A DNA stretch of 38,969 nucleotides from an uncultured Prevotella sp. (GTDB taxonomy: Bacteria > Bacteroidota > Bacteroidia > Bacteroidales > Bacteroidaceae): the NCBI GenBank assembly GCA_934230115.1, contig CAKQEI010000013.1, positions 1 through 38,969 of the forward strand. The letters run 5' to 3'. The notes under the pieces were generated by a model. It searched no databases. It saw only the letters and a program-made list of their open reading frames with translations, and was not told the DNA's origin. The first letter of the stretch is position 1. Every line of letters begins with the position of its first letter. Positions 25,972 through 34,617 of this stretch are shown here, one piece after another. A program made the position numbers and the translations under genes.

Positions 25972-28113
25972 TTAGAAGAACAAGTAGCGGTTGTCCACAA
26001 CCTTAGCCTTGATGTAAAGCTCGTTCATGAAGTTGCCTGCCATCTGCATTTCCTTCTGGCGGAGCTGCTGCATCATAGTGGCAGCGTCGAACTTACCTGG
26101 ACGCTTGGTCTTGTTTACAACCTGGAACACATAAACACCAGCATTGCCATTAACCGGAGCCTTGCTGAACTTGCCCTTGGCAGTAGCAGCCACAGCACCG
26201 CTAAGTGCAGGCTCGCTTGCGCCTGTAGCAGCCACAAACACCGGAGCGGCGAATGTAACCTGGTTCACAGCAGCGATAGTGGCACCCTTGGCCTTGGCAG
26301 CGTCTACCGACTTCACACCGTTGAGCTTGGCGAGAAGCATCTCAGCCTTCTTGTCCTTCATCACCTCACCCTTTACATACTCCTTAACCTGAGCATCCTC
26401 AAGCGAGCGGTAGCCCACATTATTAATATTGTTGAGCATCACGATGAGCATATGGTCGTTGTCGCCACACTCGTAGAGTGGAGACACAGCACCCTTCTTG
26501 GCCTCAAACAACCAGCGCATAGCCTCGCGTGTAGAGCGGATGCCTGCAAGATTGTGCTCGGCAGTAGTAACGTCCTTGCGCTCCTGAACAGTAAATCCTG
26601 CCTTGGCAGCGTTCTTAACGAGATCCTCAGCCGAAAGATTAGCACTTACGAAAGAGCTGAACTTGTTGAAGGCAGCGTTGTAAGTATCCTTCGAGAATGT
26701 GATGTTCTTCTTAATCACAGCAGCTGTATACTTGCTGATCACTGCCTTGCGGTCAACCACCTGTACGATGAGGTTGCCCTGAGTGAGGGCGATGTTCTTA
26801 ACCTCGTTTACAGCCATTGTGTTGAGCGAGTTGATATAGTCCTTAGTGTTCTTGTCGAGCGACGGAGCACTCTGATACTGGCGTGTTGTCAACCAAGCCT
26901 TCTCGCCAGTCTGACCATACTTCTTGGCGATAACCTCGAAGTCGGCACCCGACTTAAGAGCTGTGTAGATAGAGTCAGCGCGCTTAGCTGTCTCCTGTGC
27001 GTTGGCACCTGCCACCTGAATCTGGCGGAACTGTACTGAATCAGGAAGCTGCTGCTTTGCAACGAGCTTGATTATGTTCAGTGTATTGTCACCCTTGTTC
27101 TCCACCACCTTGCTTGTAGAACCTACAGCCATAGAGTCGAGACGCTGGGCGATGTCATTTGGGAAAGCGTCCTTTGACACAGGCACGCCAAGATAGCTAA
27201 TGAGCGAACCGCTCTTGTGAACGAGATCAGAAGGATCGGCTGCAGAAGCCAACTCTGTGTCATAAGCTGCAAACTCCTTCTGAAGAGCTGCGCGGTCGGC
27301 AGCCGAAGCCTTCACCTGCACGTCAATGTACTTGATGTCGCGGCTCTCTACATACTGCTTGAAGCGACCCTTCACCTCGTCATACTTAGCCTTGAGGTCG
27401 GCATCAGAAATCTGCACCTTGTTGTCGTCGATGCTTGAGTAAGGCAGAGCTGCAAGCTGAATCTGGCTCTCCTCGTTCTGGTCGTTGAAAGCCATCTGAG
27501 CCTCCACCTTGTTGCTGAGCAAGCAATGAGCGAACAAGCCCTGGTATTTCTGTGCGAGGAGCTGCTGGCGCAGGCTTTTCTCAATAAAAGTCCAGTACTT
27601 GTAGATTGTCTCATACTGCTTTGCGAGCTGCGGATTGGTCTTGCCCTGAGTCTTATACTCGGCGAGGAACTTCTTCAGCGCGTTCGCGTCGAAGCGGCCA
27701 GTCTGCTGATTGAAGAACGGAGTCTGCATGAGCATAGGGTTTGTACCCTCGATGAGCACGTTCTGCAACTCTGTGTCTGTTACGGTCAGTCCCAACTTCT
27801 TAGCCTCATTCTCAACAAGCTTTGTCTGCACATAAGTGTTCCACACCATGTCCTTCACCTGGTTGAGCTGGTCTTCGTTGAGATTCTCCTGACCCTGCTG
27901 CATCTTAATTACCTCGGTGTACTCATCTACGAGTTTCTGAAAATCAGTCACACTGATTTTCTCACCTAACACCTCTCCGACTTGCTGTCGAGCGTCATTG
28001 CTTGAAGACTCGCAAGAACGGAACGCCTCTTCGGCGATGAACGCAAATAGACCCAAACTGATGATGCAAATCAGCAGGACTCCTTTGCTTCTTACTTTTC
28101 CTAATGCTGCCAT
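25972..28113 (-). CDS. ppiD: PpiD/SurA-like periplasmic peptidyl-prolyl isomerase
   Basis: The protein has 713 aa. One N-terminal signal anchor (about 11-29; GVLLICIISLGLFAFIAEEAF) precedes a SurA/PpiD-type chaperone region (about 45-210, with VLGEKISVTDFQKLVDEY). A parvulin-like domain sits in the middle (QFRQIQVAG, SGADFEVIAKKYGQTG, roughly 340-450). Long Ala/Lys-rich helical parts complete it. PpiD-type proteins are membrane-anchored chaperones for proteins leaving the Sec translocon. The gene ends a minus-strand row of envelope genes (barrel protein, lptC, CNNM protein) but has a 263-bp gap upstream with a possible -7 element (TATTTTTG, 28216-28223 on the minus strand), so it may have its own promoter. 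Confidence 0.88.
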   Translation of the reverse strand: MAALGKVRSKGVLLICIISLGLFAFIAEEAFRSCESSSNDARQQVGEVLGEKISVTDFQKLVDEYTEVIKMQQGQENLNEDQLNQVKDMVWNTYVQTKLVENEAKKLGLTVTDTELQNVLIEGTNPMLMQTPFFNQQTGRFDANALKKFLAEYKTQGKTNPQLAKQYETIYKYWTFIEKSLRQQLLAQKYQGLFAHCLLSNKVEAQMAFNDQNEESQIQLAALPYSSIDDNKVQISDADLKAKYDEVKGRFKQYVESRDIKYIDVQVKASAADRAALQKEFAAYDTELASAADPSDLVHKSGSLISYLGVPVSKDAFPNDIAQRLDSMAVGSTSKVVENKGDNTLNIIKLVAKQQLPDSVQFRQIQVAGANAQETAKRADSIYTALKSGADFEVIAKKYGQTGEKAWLTTRQYQSAPSLDKNTKDYINSLNTMAVNEVKNIALTQGNLIVQVVDRKAVISKYTAAVIKKNITFSKDTYNAAFNKFSSFVSANLSAEDLVKNAAKAGFTVQERKDVTTAEHNLAGIRSTREAMRWLFEAKKGAVSPLYECGDNDHMLIVMLNNINNVGYRSLEDAQVKEYVKGEVMKDKKAEMLLAKLNGVKSVDAAKAKGATIAAVNQVTFAAPVFVAATGASEPALSGAVAATAKGKFSKAPVNGNAGVYVFQVVNKTKRPGKFDAATMMQQLRQKEMQMAGNFMNELYIKAKVVDNRYLFF

Positions 28114-28325
28114 TTGTTTAATTTGTTATTTTTATTTATTATTTTTTATTTTTCTTCTTGTTTTAATCTGTTGTGCCTATGGTCTACTTACCACAGTCTT
28201 CGTTCAAAATGCCTACAAAAATACTAAATTATTAGCACATATTGGCACAAAAGCCTTAAAATTAGGTTCTAAGACACTAAAAATAAGCTTCCAAACCCTT
28301 TTTTCATACTCCAAAGCCCTAATTT

Positions 28326-28375
28326 ACAGGCTATAAACCACTAATCCACAGGCTATGAGCCACTAACCAACAGGG
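28326..28375. repeat. 22-bp tandem repeat after the CNNM gene
   Basis: Two full copies (28326-28347 and 28348-28369, 4 or 5 differences) and the start of a third (28370-28375) directly follow the CNNM stop. The unit begins ACAGGCTAT and contains CCACTAA. Confidence 0.75.
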
Positions 28376-28376
28376 C

Positions 28377-29645
28377 TTACTCTTTCACCTTAAGCCTTAC
28401 GAGTTCTATTTTCGTCATCGTGCTCTTGATGATGCGGAACTCGAAATGGCCGATAGTCACCACCTCGTTGAGTTTTGGGAAGCTCTGGTATTCGTGCAGG
28501 ATAAATCCTCCCACAGTCATGTATTCGTCGCTCTCGGGCAATCCCAACCCGAAGAGGTCGTTCACCTTATCTATCTCCAGTCGGGCCGAAAGCACATACT
28601 CGTGGCTGTCCACCTGTTTGGCTATGTATTTCTCGCTGTCATGCTCGTCCTCGATGTCACCGAAAATCTCCTCCACGATGTCCTCAAGCGACACAATACC
28701 GCTTGTGCCGCCAAACTCGTCTACCACCACTCCAAGACTCTTCTTCTGCTGCAGAAAGATGTGCATCAGCTTCTGCGCCGCCATAGTTTCGGGCACAAAC
28801 GGCATCTTGCACACGTGCTCACGCCAAGTGTCTTGGTTGCGGAACATCTCCGAACTATGTATGTAGCCCACTATATGGTCGATGTCGCCCTCGTAGACGA
28901 TAATCTTCGAGTTGCCACTCTCCACAAACTTCTGCATCAGCTCCTCGGTTGTGCAAGAATTGATGTCCACGGCGTTCACCTCCGTGCGTGGCACCACACA
29001 GTCGCGCACCTTGCAGTCGGAGAAGTCGAGAGCATTTTGGAAGAACTTCACCTCATCGTTGATTTCGTCCTCGCTCTGTGCGTTGTCGATGCTCGACTGC
29101 ACCAAATAGTCGAGATCCACCTTTGAGAAGCCCTCGTCGTCGGTCTCCGTGGTCATTCTGATGCCCACCATGCGCAGCAGATATTTGGAAATGAGCGTTG
29201 AGAATCGGCTTATCGGCCACAGCACCACATAGAAGAGGTAAGCAGGCAGAGCAAACACCGAGAGAAGTCGGTTGGCGTTGTTCTTGAACAGGATTTTGGG
29301 CAGAAACTCGCCCGTAAACAGAATGACAAGCGTCGAAAGCAGCGTGTCGGCGGTCACTCTCATGCCCTCATCCAGACCGCTGAACAAGGTCTTGTCGAAA
29401 AACTCAGCAAATAGAATACCATAGATTACAAGCACAATATTGTTGCCCACGAGCATCGTGCTCACGAAGCCGTTGGGATGGCCGTAAAACACCGTGAGTA
29501 GTTTCTTGGTCAGCCTGTTGCCCTCGCGGTCCATTTCGGCGAGCATACGGTTGCTCGACACAAAAGCTATCTCCATGCCCGAAAAGAACGCCGACAACAC
29601 CATTGTCACTGCAATTCCTGTTAATAAAGGTATATCCGTTTCCAC
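28377..29645 (-). CDS. CNNM/CBS-domain membrane protein (hemolysin/CorC family)
   Basis: The protein has 422 aa. The N-terminal DUF21/CNNM transmembrane domain (about 1-150) has SAFFSGMEIAF, with the Ser and Glu characteristic of the ion site, and GFVSTMLVGNNIVLV. A CBS pair follows (about 205-330, with PRTEVNAVDI and IVYEGDIDHIVGYIH, then VVVDEFGGTSGIVSLEDIVEEIFGDIEDE without its last residues). A CorC/HlyC transporter-associated domain ends the protein (EYVLSARLEIDKVNDLFGL). Related proteins transport or regulate Mg2+, and in gliding Bacteroidetes a relative is GldE; the old name hemolysin is unreliable. It lies between lptC and ppiD, an order I recall as common in this phylum. Confidence 0.88.
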   Translation of the reverse strand: METDIPLLTGIAVTMVLSAFFSGMEIAFVSSNRMLAEMDREGNRLTKKLLTVFYGHPNGFVSTMLVGNNIVLVIYGILFAEFFDKTLFSGLDEGMRVTADTLLSTLVILFTGEFLPKILFKNNANRLLSVFALPAYLFYVVLWPISRFSTLISKYLLRMVGIRMTTETDDEGFSKVDLDYLVQSSIDNAQSEDEINDEVKFFQNALDFSDCKVRDCVVPRTEVNAVDINSCTTEELMQKFVESGNSKIIVYEGDIDHIVGYIHSSEMFRNQDTWREHVCKMPFVPETMAAQKLMHIFLQQKKSLGVVVDEFGGTSGIVSLEDIVEEIFGDIEDEHDSEKYIAKQVDSHEYVLSARLEIDKVNDLFGLGLPESDEYMTVGGFILHEYQSFPKLNEVVTIGHFEFRIIKSTMTKIELVRLKVKE

Positions 29646-29675
29646 TTTGTTATTTTAAATAATTGATTATCAACC

Positions 29676-29744
29676 AAACAAAGCACATGGGGAGAAATCG
29701 ATTCTTTACCCCCATGTGCTGTCCCTAAATAAATTGCTTTGTTT
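29676..29744 (-). terminator. Competing hairpins between lptC and the CNNM gene
   Basis: One 11-bp stem (29682-29692 with 29710-29720) competes with a perfect 10-bp helix (29676-29685 with 29735-29744), because both use 29682-29685. On the minus strand the first is followed by TTGTTTGG, a weak T tract. It may be an attenuator within the operon or a weak terminator. Confidence 0.5.
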
Positions 29745-29745
29745 C

Positions 29746-30396
29746 TTAGTTTGTATTTATCTTTCTCGACGGGCGCACCTGTGGTCTGACAGCCGCCTTC
29801 ACGGTGTCGGGAGCAGAGCTTATGGTGTCGCCTGTTCCTGCAATGTCGCCCTTCTCGAACGAGCCGCGCGAGTTGGACACATAGTATTTAGTCATGCTCT
29901 CGTCGCTCCTGAAGTAAGAGCCTTCGAGCGTGCGCTCGGGAGTCACGAGCTTCGAGTGAACGTGCGAGTAGAGCTCATGGTTCGTCTCGTCCCAGAACAG
30001 CTGCTGGCTTGTGAATCGCAGTCCGTCCTTTGTCAGAATACTCACTCGGCTGCGAAGCTCCCACAGTCGTTTCTGGTCGTAATAGTAGGCCGTGTCGCAT
30101 TGTATGTACGACTGCACGTGGAATTTCTCGTCAAACTGCTCGAAGAACAGTCCCTTCTCAAAAATCCACCGCGACGGGTTGCGCACGGTGTTCACCTCCC
30201 AACGCTCAGCCACTATGCGGTATTTTATCACGCCCGAATCGGATATCAGCGTGTTCACGCCATAGCTGGTCATCATCGACACAGAATCGCGGTCGTGAAT
30301 GGCAGGTGCCGTATGCTCCTTCTGCTCCTCGCACGAGGCAAGCAGAACAGCCGCCACCAGCCACACTATCAAGAATTTACTGTACTTCAATGCCAT
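29746..30396 (-). CDS. lptC: LPS export protein LptC (lipoprotein form)
   Basis: The protein has 216 aa. The signal ends in LLASC with Cys22 as lipidation site, whereas E. coli LptC is anchored by a helix. The body has the repeated beta-strand pattern of the LptA/LptC jellyroll (VIKYRIVAERWEV, then FEQFDEKFHVQSYIQCDTAYYY, SRVSILTKDGLRFTSQQLFWDE). EGSYFRSDESMTKYYVSNSRG is typical of Bacteroidetes LptC, seen here without other Lpt genes. LptC links the inner-membrane LptBFG motor to the LptA bridge. A basic, Pro-rich tail follows. It lies 67 bp after the barrel protein gene and 100 bp before the CNNM gene. Confidence 0.85.
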   Translation of the reverse strand: MALKYSKFLIVWLVAAVLLASCEEQKEHTAPAIHDRDSVSMMTSYGVNTLISDSGVIKYRIVAERWEVNTVRNPSRWIFEKGLFFEQFDEKFHVQSYIQCDTAYYYDQKRLWELRSRVSILTKDGLRFTSQQLFWDETNHELYSHVHSKLVTPERTLEGSYFRSDESMTKYYVSNSRGSFEKGDIAGTGDTISSAPDTVKAAVRPQVRPSRKINTN

Positions 30397-30463
30397 TATT
30401 TTGACTAATAAATATGTTTACTTAAACAGAATAAAGAATCCTACGATTCAAGCATTCCCCCAC

Positions 30464-31753
30464 TTACTCCATCTTCCACTTAGCAAACCAACGCTCGTTG
30501 AATGTCAGTCCGATATTTATGCGGAAAGTGTTCTCCGTGACAAACGCCTTGCAGTCCTGCTTCACCCACTGGGCCGAGATGTTGAGCAGCGAGCGGTTGT
30601 TGTAGCCGTTCATTATAGGAATGCCGAAACCTGCGCTCACGCTGTATTCCTTGGGGCCGTCCTGGTTGTTTATCTTCATATAGTTGGTGGCATACGACGC
30701 GCCGAAGCGGTAGTGAACGCGCTCCAGGAAGTTACGACCGTTCTCCTTCGGGCAAATCTCGCCGCCGAGAGTCAGCTTGTGGCGGTCGCTATATACAAGG
30801 CCATGGTTCTGCATACCCGCATACTGAGGGTCGCTCACCGCTCCCCACTTCTGCAACTGGTAGTCAACCCCCAACTTAAGCTTGTTGGAACGGTTCCACA
30901 TCACACCCACTCCATAAACAGCCGGAATCTCCAGTTCCGAGAGTCCCTTGTGCAGCGTGGTGTCGGCCACTCCCGTCTGCGAGTTGTTCGAAATCTCGTT
31001 GCATTCGGGTGCAGCTCCCAATTTGTGGCCCAAGCTGTAGGTCAAGCCCAATGTCAGCTCGTCCTTCTTCGTAATCTTCCGGGTGTACTGCAGTCCGAAG
31101 TCCACCTTATAGCTGTTCACCGAAGCCGAGTAGTAGCGCGAGAGCGTGTTGGCATAGGCATCGGTATAGCTGTTCACCACCGAGCGGGTGTAGTCGCCCC
31201 AAAGGTAAGAACCATTCACACCCACAGCCAATCCCTTTACAGGGCTCCATCCCACACCGAGATAAATCTGGTGCAAGCCGCCGCTGCCCGAATACGAGTT
31301 GACATACGACGTTGTTGAGCTGCTGCCCGTAGAGCTGCCGCCCAACTTGTTTGTGCTTGAGTATTCGTAGCCGATGTTGGTATAGGGAAGAATACCGAAG
31401 CTCACACCGAGATGCTTGGCGGCGCGGAATCCAGCCACCAGATATTCGAAGTTGGCATTCTTGGCGTTCACCTTCACCCCACCCTCGCTATAGTTAGTGA
31501 TATGTCCCGAGATGCCCGCGTCGAAGATGAACGACAGCGAGTCGATAGAGGCATACGAAGCCGGGTTGAGATAGTTTATCTGATTGTGTTCATGGAATCC
31601 CTGGCCCAAACCATTCATGCCACGGTTAAAACCTCCTGCCTGCTCGCTGAGCGATCCCAATCCATACTGACTGTAAGGGGAGTTTGTGCCGCTTTGAGCT
31701 TGAGCGGCCACGGTTGCGGCAACCATGGATGCGGTAATGAGTACTTTCTTCAT
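30464..31753 (-). CDS. Outer-membrane beta-barrel protein (FadL-like)
   Basis: The start chosen is the ATG at 31753, giving 429 aa. The ORF extends 12 codons upstream, but this start gives a clean signal peptide (MKKVLITASMVAATVAAQAQ). The mature N-terminus has SPYSQYGLG, then NQINYLNPASYASID, a motif pattern seen in FadL/OMPP1-type channels. Many alternating amphipathic strands follow, with Tyr/Gly-rich turns and Ser/Gly-rich loops (for example at about 125-140). It ends with strands NISAQWVKQD and FRINIGLTFNERWFAKWKME. The substrate is unknown. It heads the minus-strand envelope row with lptC and the CNNM gene. Confidence 0.78.
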   Translation of the reverse strand: MKKVLITASMVAATVAAQAQSGTNSPYSQYGLGSLSEQAGGFNRGMNGLGQGFHEHNQINYLNPASYASIDSLSFIFDAGISGHITNYSEGGVKVNAKNANFEYLVAGFRAAKHLGVSFGILPYTNIGYEYSSTNKLGGSSTGSSSTTSYVNSYSGSGGLHQIYLGVGWSPVKGLAVGVNGSYLWGDYTRSVVNSYTDAYANTLSRYYSASVNSYKVDFGLQYTRKITKKDELTLGLTYSLGHKLGAAPECNEISNNSQTGVADTTLHKGLSELEIPAVYGVGVMWNRSNKLKLGVDYQLQKWGAVSDPQYAGMQNHGLVYSDRHKLTLGGEICPKENGRNFLERVHYRFGASYATNYMKINNQDGPKEYSVSAGFGIPIMNGYNNRSLLNISAQWVKQDCKAFVTENTFRINIGLTFNERWFAKWKME

Positions 31754-31861
31754 TTCTCTAATTCTTGTTTTTATCTTACTCTCCAACACGCCTATCCCGC
31801 CTACACATTATTATATATAGAGCAACAGGCGCGTTTTTTATCTAAATTGAATAATTGCTTG

Positions 31862-31869
31862 CAAAATTA
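31862..31869 (-). promoter_or_regulatory. -7 element upstream of the barrel protein gene
   Basis: TAATTTTG on the minus strand is a perfect -7 box. No clear -33 box is seen. The predicted leader is about 105 nt. Confidence 0.4.
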
Positions 31870-31914
31870 TCGAAAAAAAACGAAATAAAGGCACGATAAA
31901 TGAGAAATTAAAGG

Positions 31915-31922
31915 TATTTTTG
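31915..31922 (+). promoter_or_regulatory. -7 element abutting the GTG start of the Lnb-type gene
   Basis: TATTTTTG ends 4 nt before the GTG, so the transcript would have almost no leader. No clear -33 box is seen. Confidence 0.4.
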
Positions 31923-31926
31923 CATC

Positions 31927-33126
31927 GTGAAACGCTTAAAAAGAAAAATAATAGGTATAACGCTGATAATTTTTCTGTTGTTAACAAATCATTTATCAGC
32001 TTTCGGTCAGGGCCAACGCTCTGGCTCAAACATGGATTCAGTGGAGGTTAGTCTGCTGACCTGCGGTCCGCGCCCCAACGTCTACAGCCTCTATGGCCAC
32101 ACCGCCATCAGATACCAAGACAAGAGCAACGGCACCGACCTCGCCGTCAATTACGGAATGTTCTCATTCGGCAAGCCATTCTTCGTGCTGCGCTTCGTGT
32201 TCGGACTCACCGACTACGAGATGGGCATAGAGTATTTCTCCGACTTCGTGGCCAACTACGCCAACACAGGCTGCGGCATACGACAGCAGAAGCTCAACCT
32301 CACCGCAAGCGAGAAAGCAGCCATCGCGGCAGCCATCGACGAGAACTACAAGCCGGAGAACCGCGTCTACCGCTACAATTACTTCTATGACAACTGCACC
32401 ACACGCGCTCGCAACATCATCCTGAGCCACATCCACGGCACTGTGGAATACCACAACAAGAACAGCCGTGGCGGAATCTCATTCCGCGAGATGATTCATC
32501 AGTACAACACCACACACCGATGGGCACGGTTCGGCAACGACCTGCTGCTCGGCGTCAAGGCCGACCTGCCCACCACACACGATCAGCAGCAGTTTCTGCC
32601 CGAAAACCTCAGTGCCGACTTCAGTCACGCCACCATCAACAATGCCGACGGCAGCCGTAAGCTTGTAACCGAGGAGTCGTGGGTGTTGCCACACACAAGA
32701 GACGTTGGCAGCGACAGCTTCCCCCTCTCGCCTACCGCGTGCCTTGGTCTATTCGCCATTGTGGTACTGCTCGTCACCGTGCTCGAGCGAGTGAAGCAAG
32801 CCAACTATTGGCAGGCAGACGCCGTGGTGATGACCGCCGACGGACTCTGCGGACTCATCCTCCTGGCAATGGTGTTCTCGCAGCACCCCACAGTGAGCCT
32901 TAACTTCCAGATTCTGCTGCTCAACCCCTTGAGCTTCTTCCTCCTTGTGCCAACAGTCAAGGCCATGCGCAAGCGTCGCGCCAACCTGTGGCTCAAGTCA
33001 TGGACAGCGTGCATTGTTTTATTCCTTTTCTGCGGAATATTTCAGTCGTATGCCGAGGGAATGTATTTTGTGGCACTATCTTTGCTAATGAGAAACATAT
33101 CAAAAATACTCCAATTCAAGAAATGA
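31927..33126 (+). CDS. DUF4105 / Lnb-type envelope protein (putative lipoprotein N-acyltransferase)
   Basis: The protein has 399 aa with a GTG start. An in-frame stop lies just upstream (31909) and the signal segment (KRLKRK, then IIGITLIIFLLLT) needs this start. The extracytoplasmic domain (about 36-250) has the DUF4105 signatures YSLYGHTAIRY with His58 and FYDNCTTRARNII with Cys157, the likely catalytic pair of a permuted papain-like fold. The C-terminal 130 residues hold four or five membrane helices. DUF4105 proteins are now annotated as Lnb, reported to N-acylate lipoproteins in Bacteroides; whether this paralogue does so is inferred. Its TGA overlaps the ATG of the next gene (ATGA), implying translational coupling. 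Confidence 0.8.
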   Translation: MKRLKRKIIGITLIIFLLLTNHLSAFGQGQRSGSNMDSVEVSLLTCGPRPNVYSLYGHTAIRYQDKSNGTDLAVNYGMFSFGKPFFVLRFVFGLTDYEMGIEYFSDFVANYANTGCGIRQQKLNLTASEKAAIAAAIDENYKPENRVYRYNYFYDNCTTRARNIILSHIHGTVEYHNKNSRGGISFREMIHQYNTTHRWARFGNDLLLGVKADLPTTHDQQQFLPENLSADFSHATINNADGSRKLVTEESWVLPHTRDVGSDSFPLSPTACLGLFAIVVLLVTVLERVKQANYWQADAVVMTADGLCGLILLAMVFSQHPTVSLNFQILLLNPLSFFLLVPTVKAMRKRRANLWLKSWTACIVLFLFCGIFQSYAEGMYFVALSLLMRNISKILQFKK

Positions 33127-34484
33127 ACAGATATTTATCTACCATAATACTCCTTTCGGTGCTTGGCAACCTACAGTTGCCGGCGCAAAGCTTGCAGCCT
33201 GCCCCGCGCTTGGTTGTAAACATTGCCGTCGACCAGCTGCGCACCGACTACATCGAGCATTTCTCGCCACTCTACGGCGAGAACGGCTTACGAAAGCTCC
33301 TGCTCCAAGGCACCGTCTACGAGGCAGCAAGCTACCCCTTCGCCCCCGTCGACCGCGCCTCGGCCATAGCATCCATTGCCACAGGCACCACCCCTCACTA
33401 TAATAATATTGTGGCCACACAATGGGTCGACCGCAACACCCTGCGCCCTGTGCTCAGCACCGACGACGAGGAATACGGCACATCGCCGCAGAAAATGGCC
33501 ACATCAACCATCAGCGACGAGCTTAAAATCTCCACCAAGGGAGCTGCCATAGTCTATTCCGTGGCACAGGAGAAGGACGCAGCCGTGCTGTCGGCTGGCC
33601 ACGCCGCCGACGGAGCCTTCTGGCTCAACGACAAGAACGGCACATGGACCACATCGCCCTACTACCCCAAGAGCGCGCAAAACCTCGTGAAGAGCCACAA
33701 CCACACCTCCGCCAAGCGTGGCTCGCAAAACGCCAACGACGCCGTGGCCGACCTCTCTGTGGCGTGCATCAACGAGATGGGCATGGGCCGCGACCTCACC
33801 ACCGACATGCTCTCCGTAACGCTCTCTGCCAAGGGTTCAGACCCCAACATGTGGCAGACCGAGATGGAACAAATCTACGTGAAGCTCGACAACACCATAG
33901 CATCGCTCATCAAGCGCATCGAGGACCGTGTGGGCAAGGACAAAGTGATGTTCGTGCTCACAAGCACCGGCTATGTCGACGAACAGCAAATCGACTACCA
34001 GCGATTCCGCATACCCACCGGAACCATCTACATCAACCGCACGGCGAGTCTGCTCAACATGTATCTTGGCGCCATCTACGGACAGGCCAAGTATGTGGAG
34101 ACATGCTACCACAACCAGATTTATCTCGACCGCAAGCTCATAGAGCAGCGGCACATCAGCTATACCGACCTCATAACACGCTCCCGCGAGCTGCTCGTGC
34201 AGACTGCAGGAGTGCGCAACGTCACGCCCAGCCCCTACAGCCCTGCTGTAAGCGGCGACCTCATCATCGAGACTGCCCCGGGCTGGCAAATCATCAACGA
34301 GGATTTTCGCGAGTATTACTTCTCGCGCGCAGCGTTCATCCCCTTCCCCATCATCTTCTACGGAAGTGGTGTGAAGGCGCAGCGCGTCACCACTCCGGCC
34401 ACGGTCGACCGCATAGCACCGACCATCGCCAAGGCCATACGCATACGTGCACCTAATGCTTGTTCCTCGGCGCCATTGCAGTAG
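33123..34484 (+). CDS. Alkaline-phosphatase-fold protein lacking catalytic residues (predicted pseudoenzyme)
   Basis: The start chosen is the ATG at 33123, overlapping the preceding TGA; the longer ORF upstream (from 32988) runs inside the Lnb-type gene. The protein has 453 aa with a signal peptide ending near PAQS (19-23). The fold of PafA/NPP phosphatases is clear: VNIAVDQLR with metal Asp37, TGTTP (87-91), AGHAADGAFWLND and TSPYY, then IIFYGSG. By motif alignment from memory, the nucleophile Thr is Arg78, the GN Asn is Thr99, the KxR pair is lost, DxxxH is G238xxxN242, the DHG motif is TGY (282-284) and the last His is Tyr. Only Asp37 remains. A structural or binding role is more likely than hydrolysis. 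secA follows. Confidence 0.82.
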   Translation: MNRYLSTIILLSVLGNLQLPAQSLQPAPRLVVNIAVDQLRTDYIEHFSPLYGENGLRKLLLQGTVYEAASYPFAPVDRASAIASIATGTTPHYNNIVATQWVDRNTLRPVLSTDDEEYGTSPQKMATSTISDELKISTKGAAIVYSVAQEKDAAVLSAGHAADGAFWLNDKNGTWTTSPYYPKSAQNLVKSHNHTSAKRGSQNANDAVADLSVACINEMGMGRDLTTDMLSVTLSAKGSDPNMWQTEMEQIYVKLDNTIASLIKRIEDRVGKDKVMFVLTSTGYVDEQQIDYQRFRIPTGTIYINRTASLLNMYLGAIYGQAKYVETCYHNQIYLDRKLIEQRHISYTDLITRSRELLVQTAGVRNVTPSPYSPAVSGDLIIETAPGWQIINEDFREYYFSRAAFIPFPIIFYGSGVKAQRVTTPATVDRIAPTIAKAIRIRAPNACSSAPLQ

Positions 34485-34564
34485 AAAGTCTGCCAAAAAG
34501 GCAGAAAAACCGCTGCAACGACCCTTTTACAGGGTTTAAAGACGCTTATTTGGATTTTTTTTAG

Positions 34565-34572
34565 TAATTTTA
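34565..34572 (+). promoter_or_regulatory. Possible -7 element of secA
   Basis: TAATTTTA, one base from TAnnTTTG, lies 45 bp before the secA ATG. No -33 box is seen at the right distance. Two small hairpins (34490-34506 and 34521-34535) precede it. Confidence 0.35.
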
Positions 34573-34617
34573 CACCCCAAATACAACAAGCATTAAAAAA
34601 CAAAAACAATATATACA

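Noticed and set aside
31754..31789. Upstream start (12 extra residues) for the barrel protein
   Set aside because: It would place a charged stretch before a normal MKK signal peptide.
32988..33122. Longer start for the phosphatase-fold protein
   Set aside because: It would overlap the Lnb-type gene by 139 bp; the ATG at 33123 gives a clean signal peptide.
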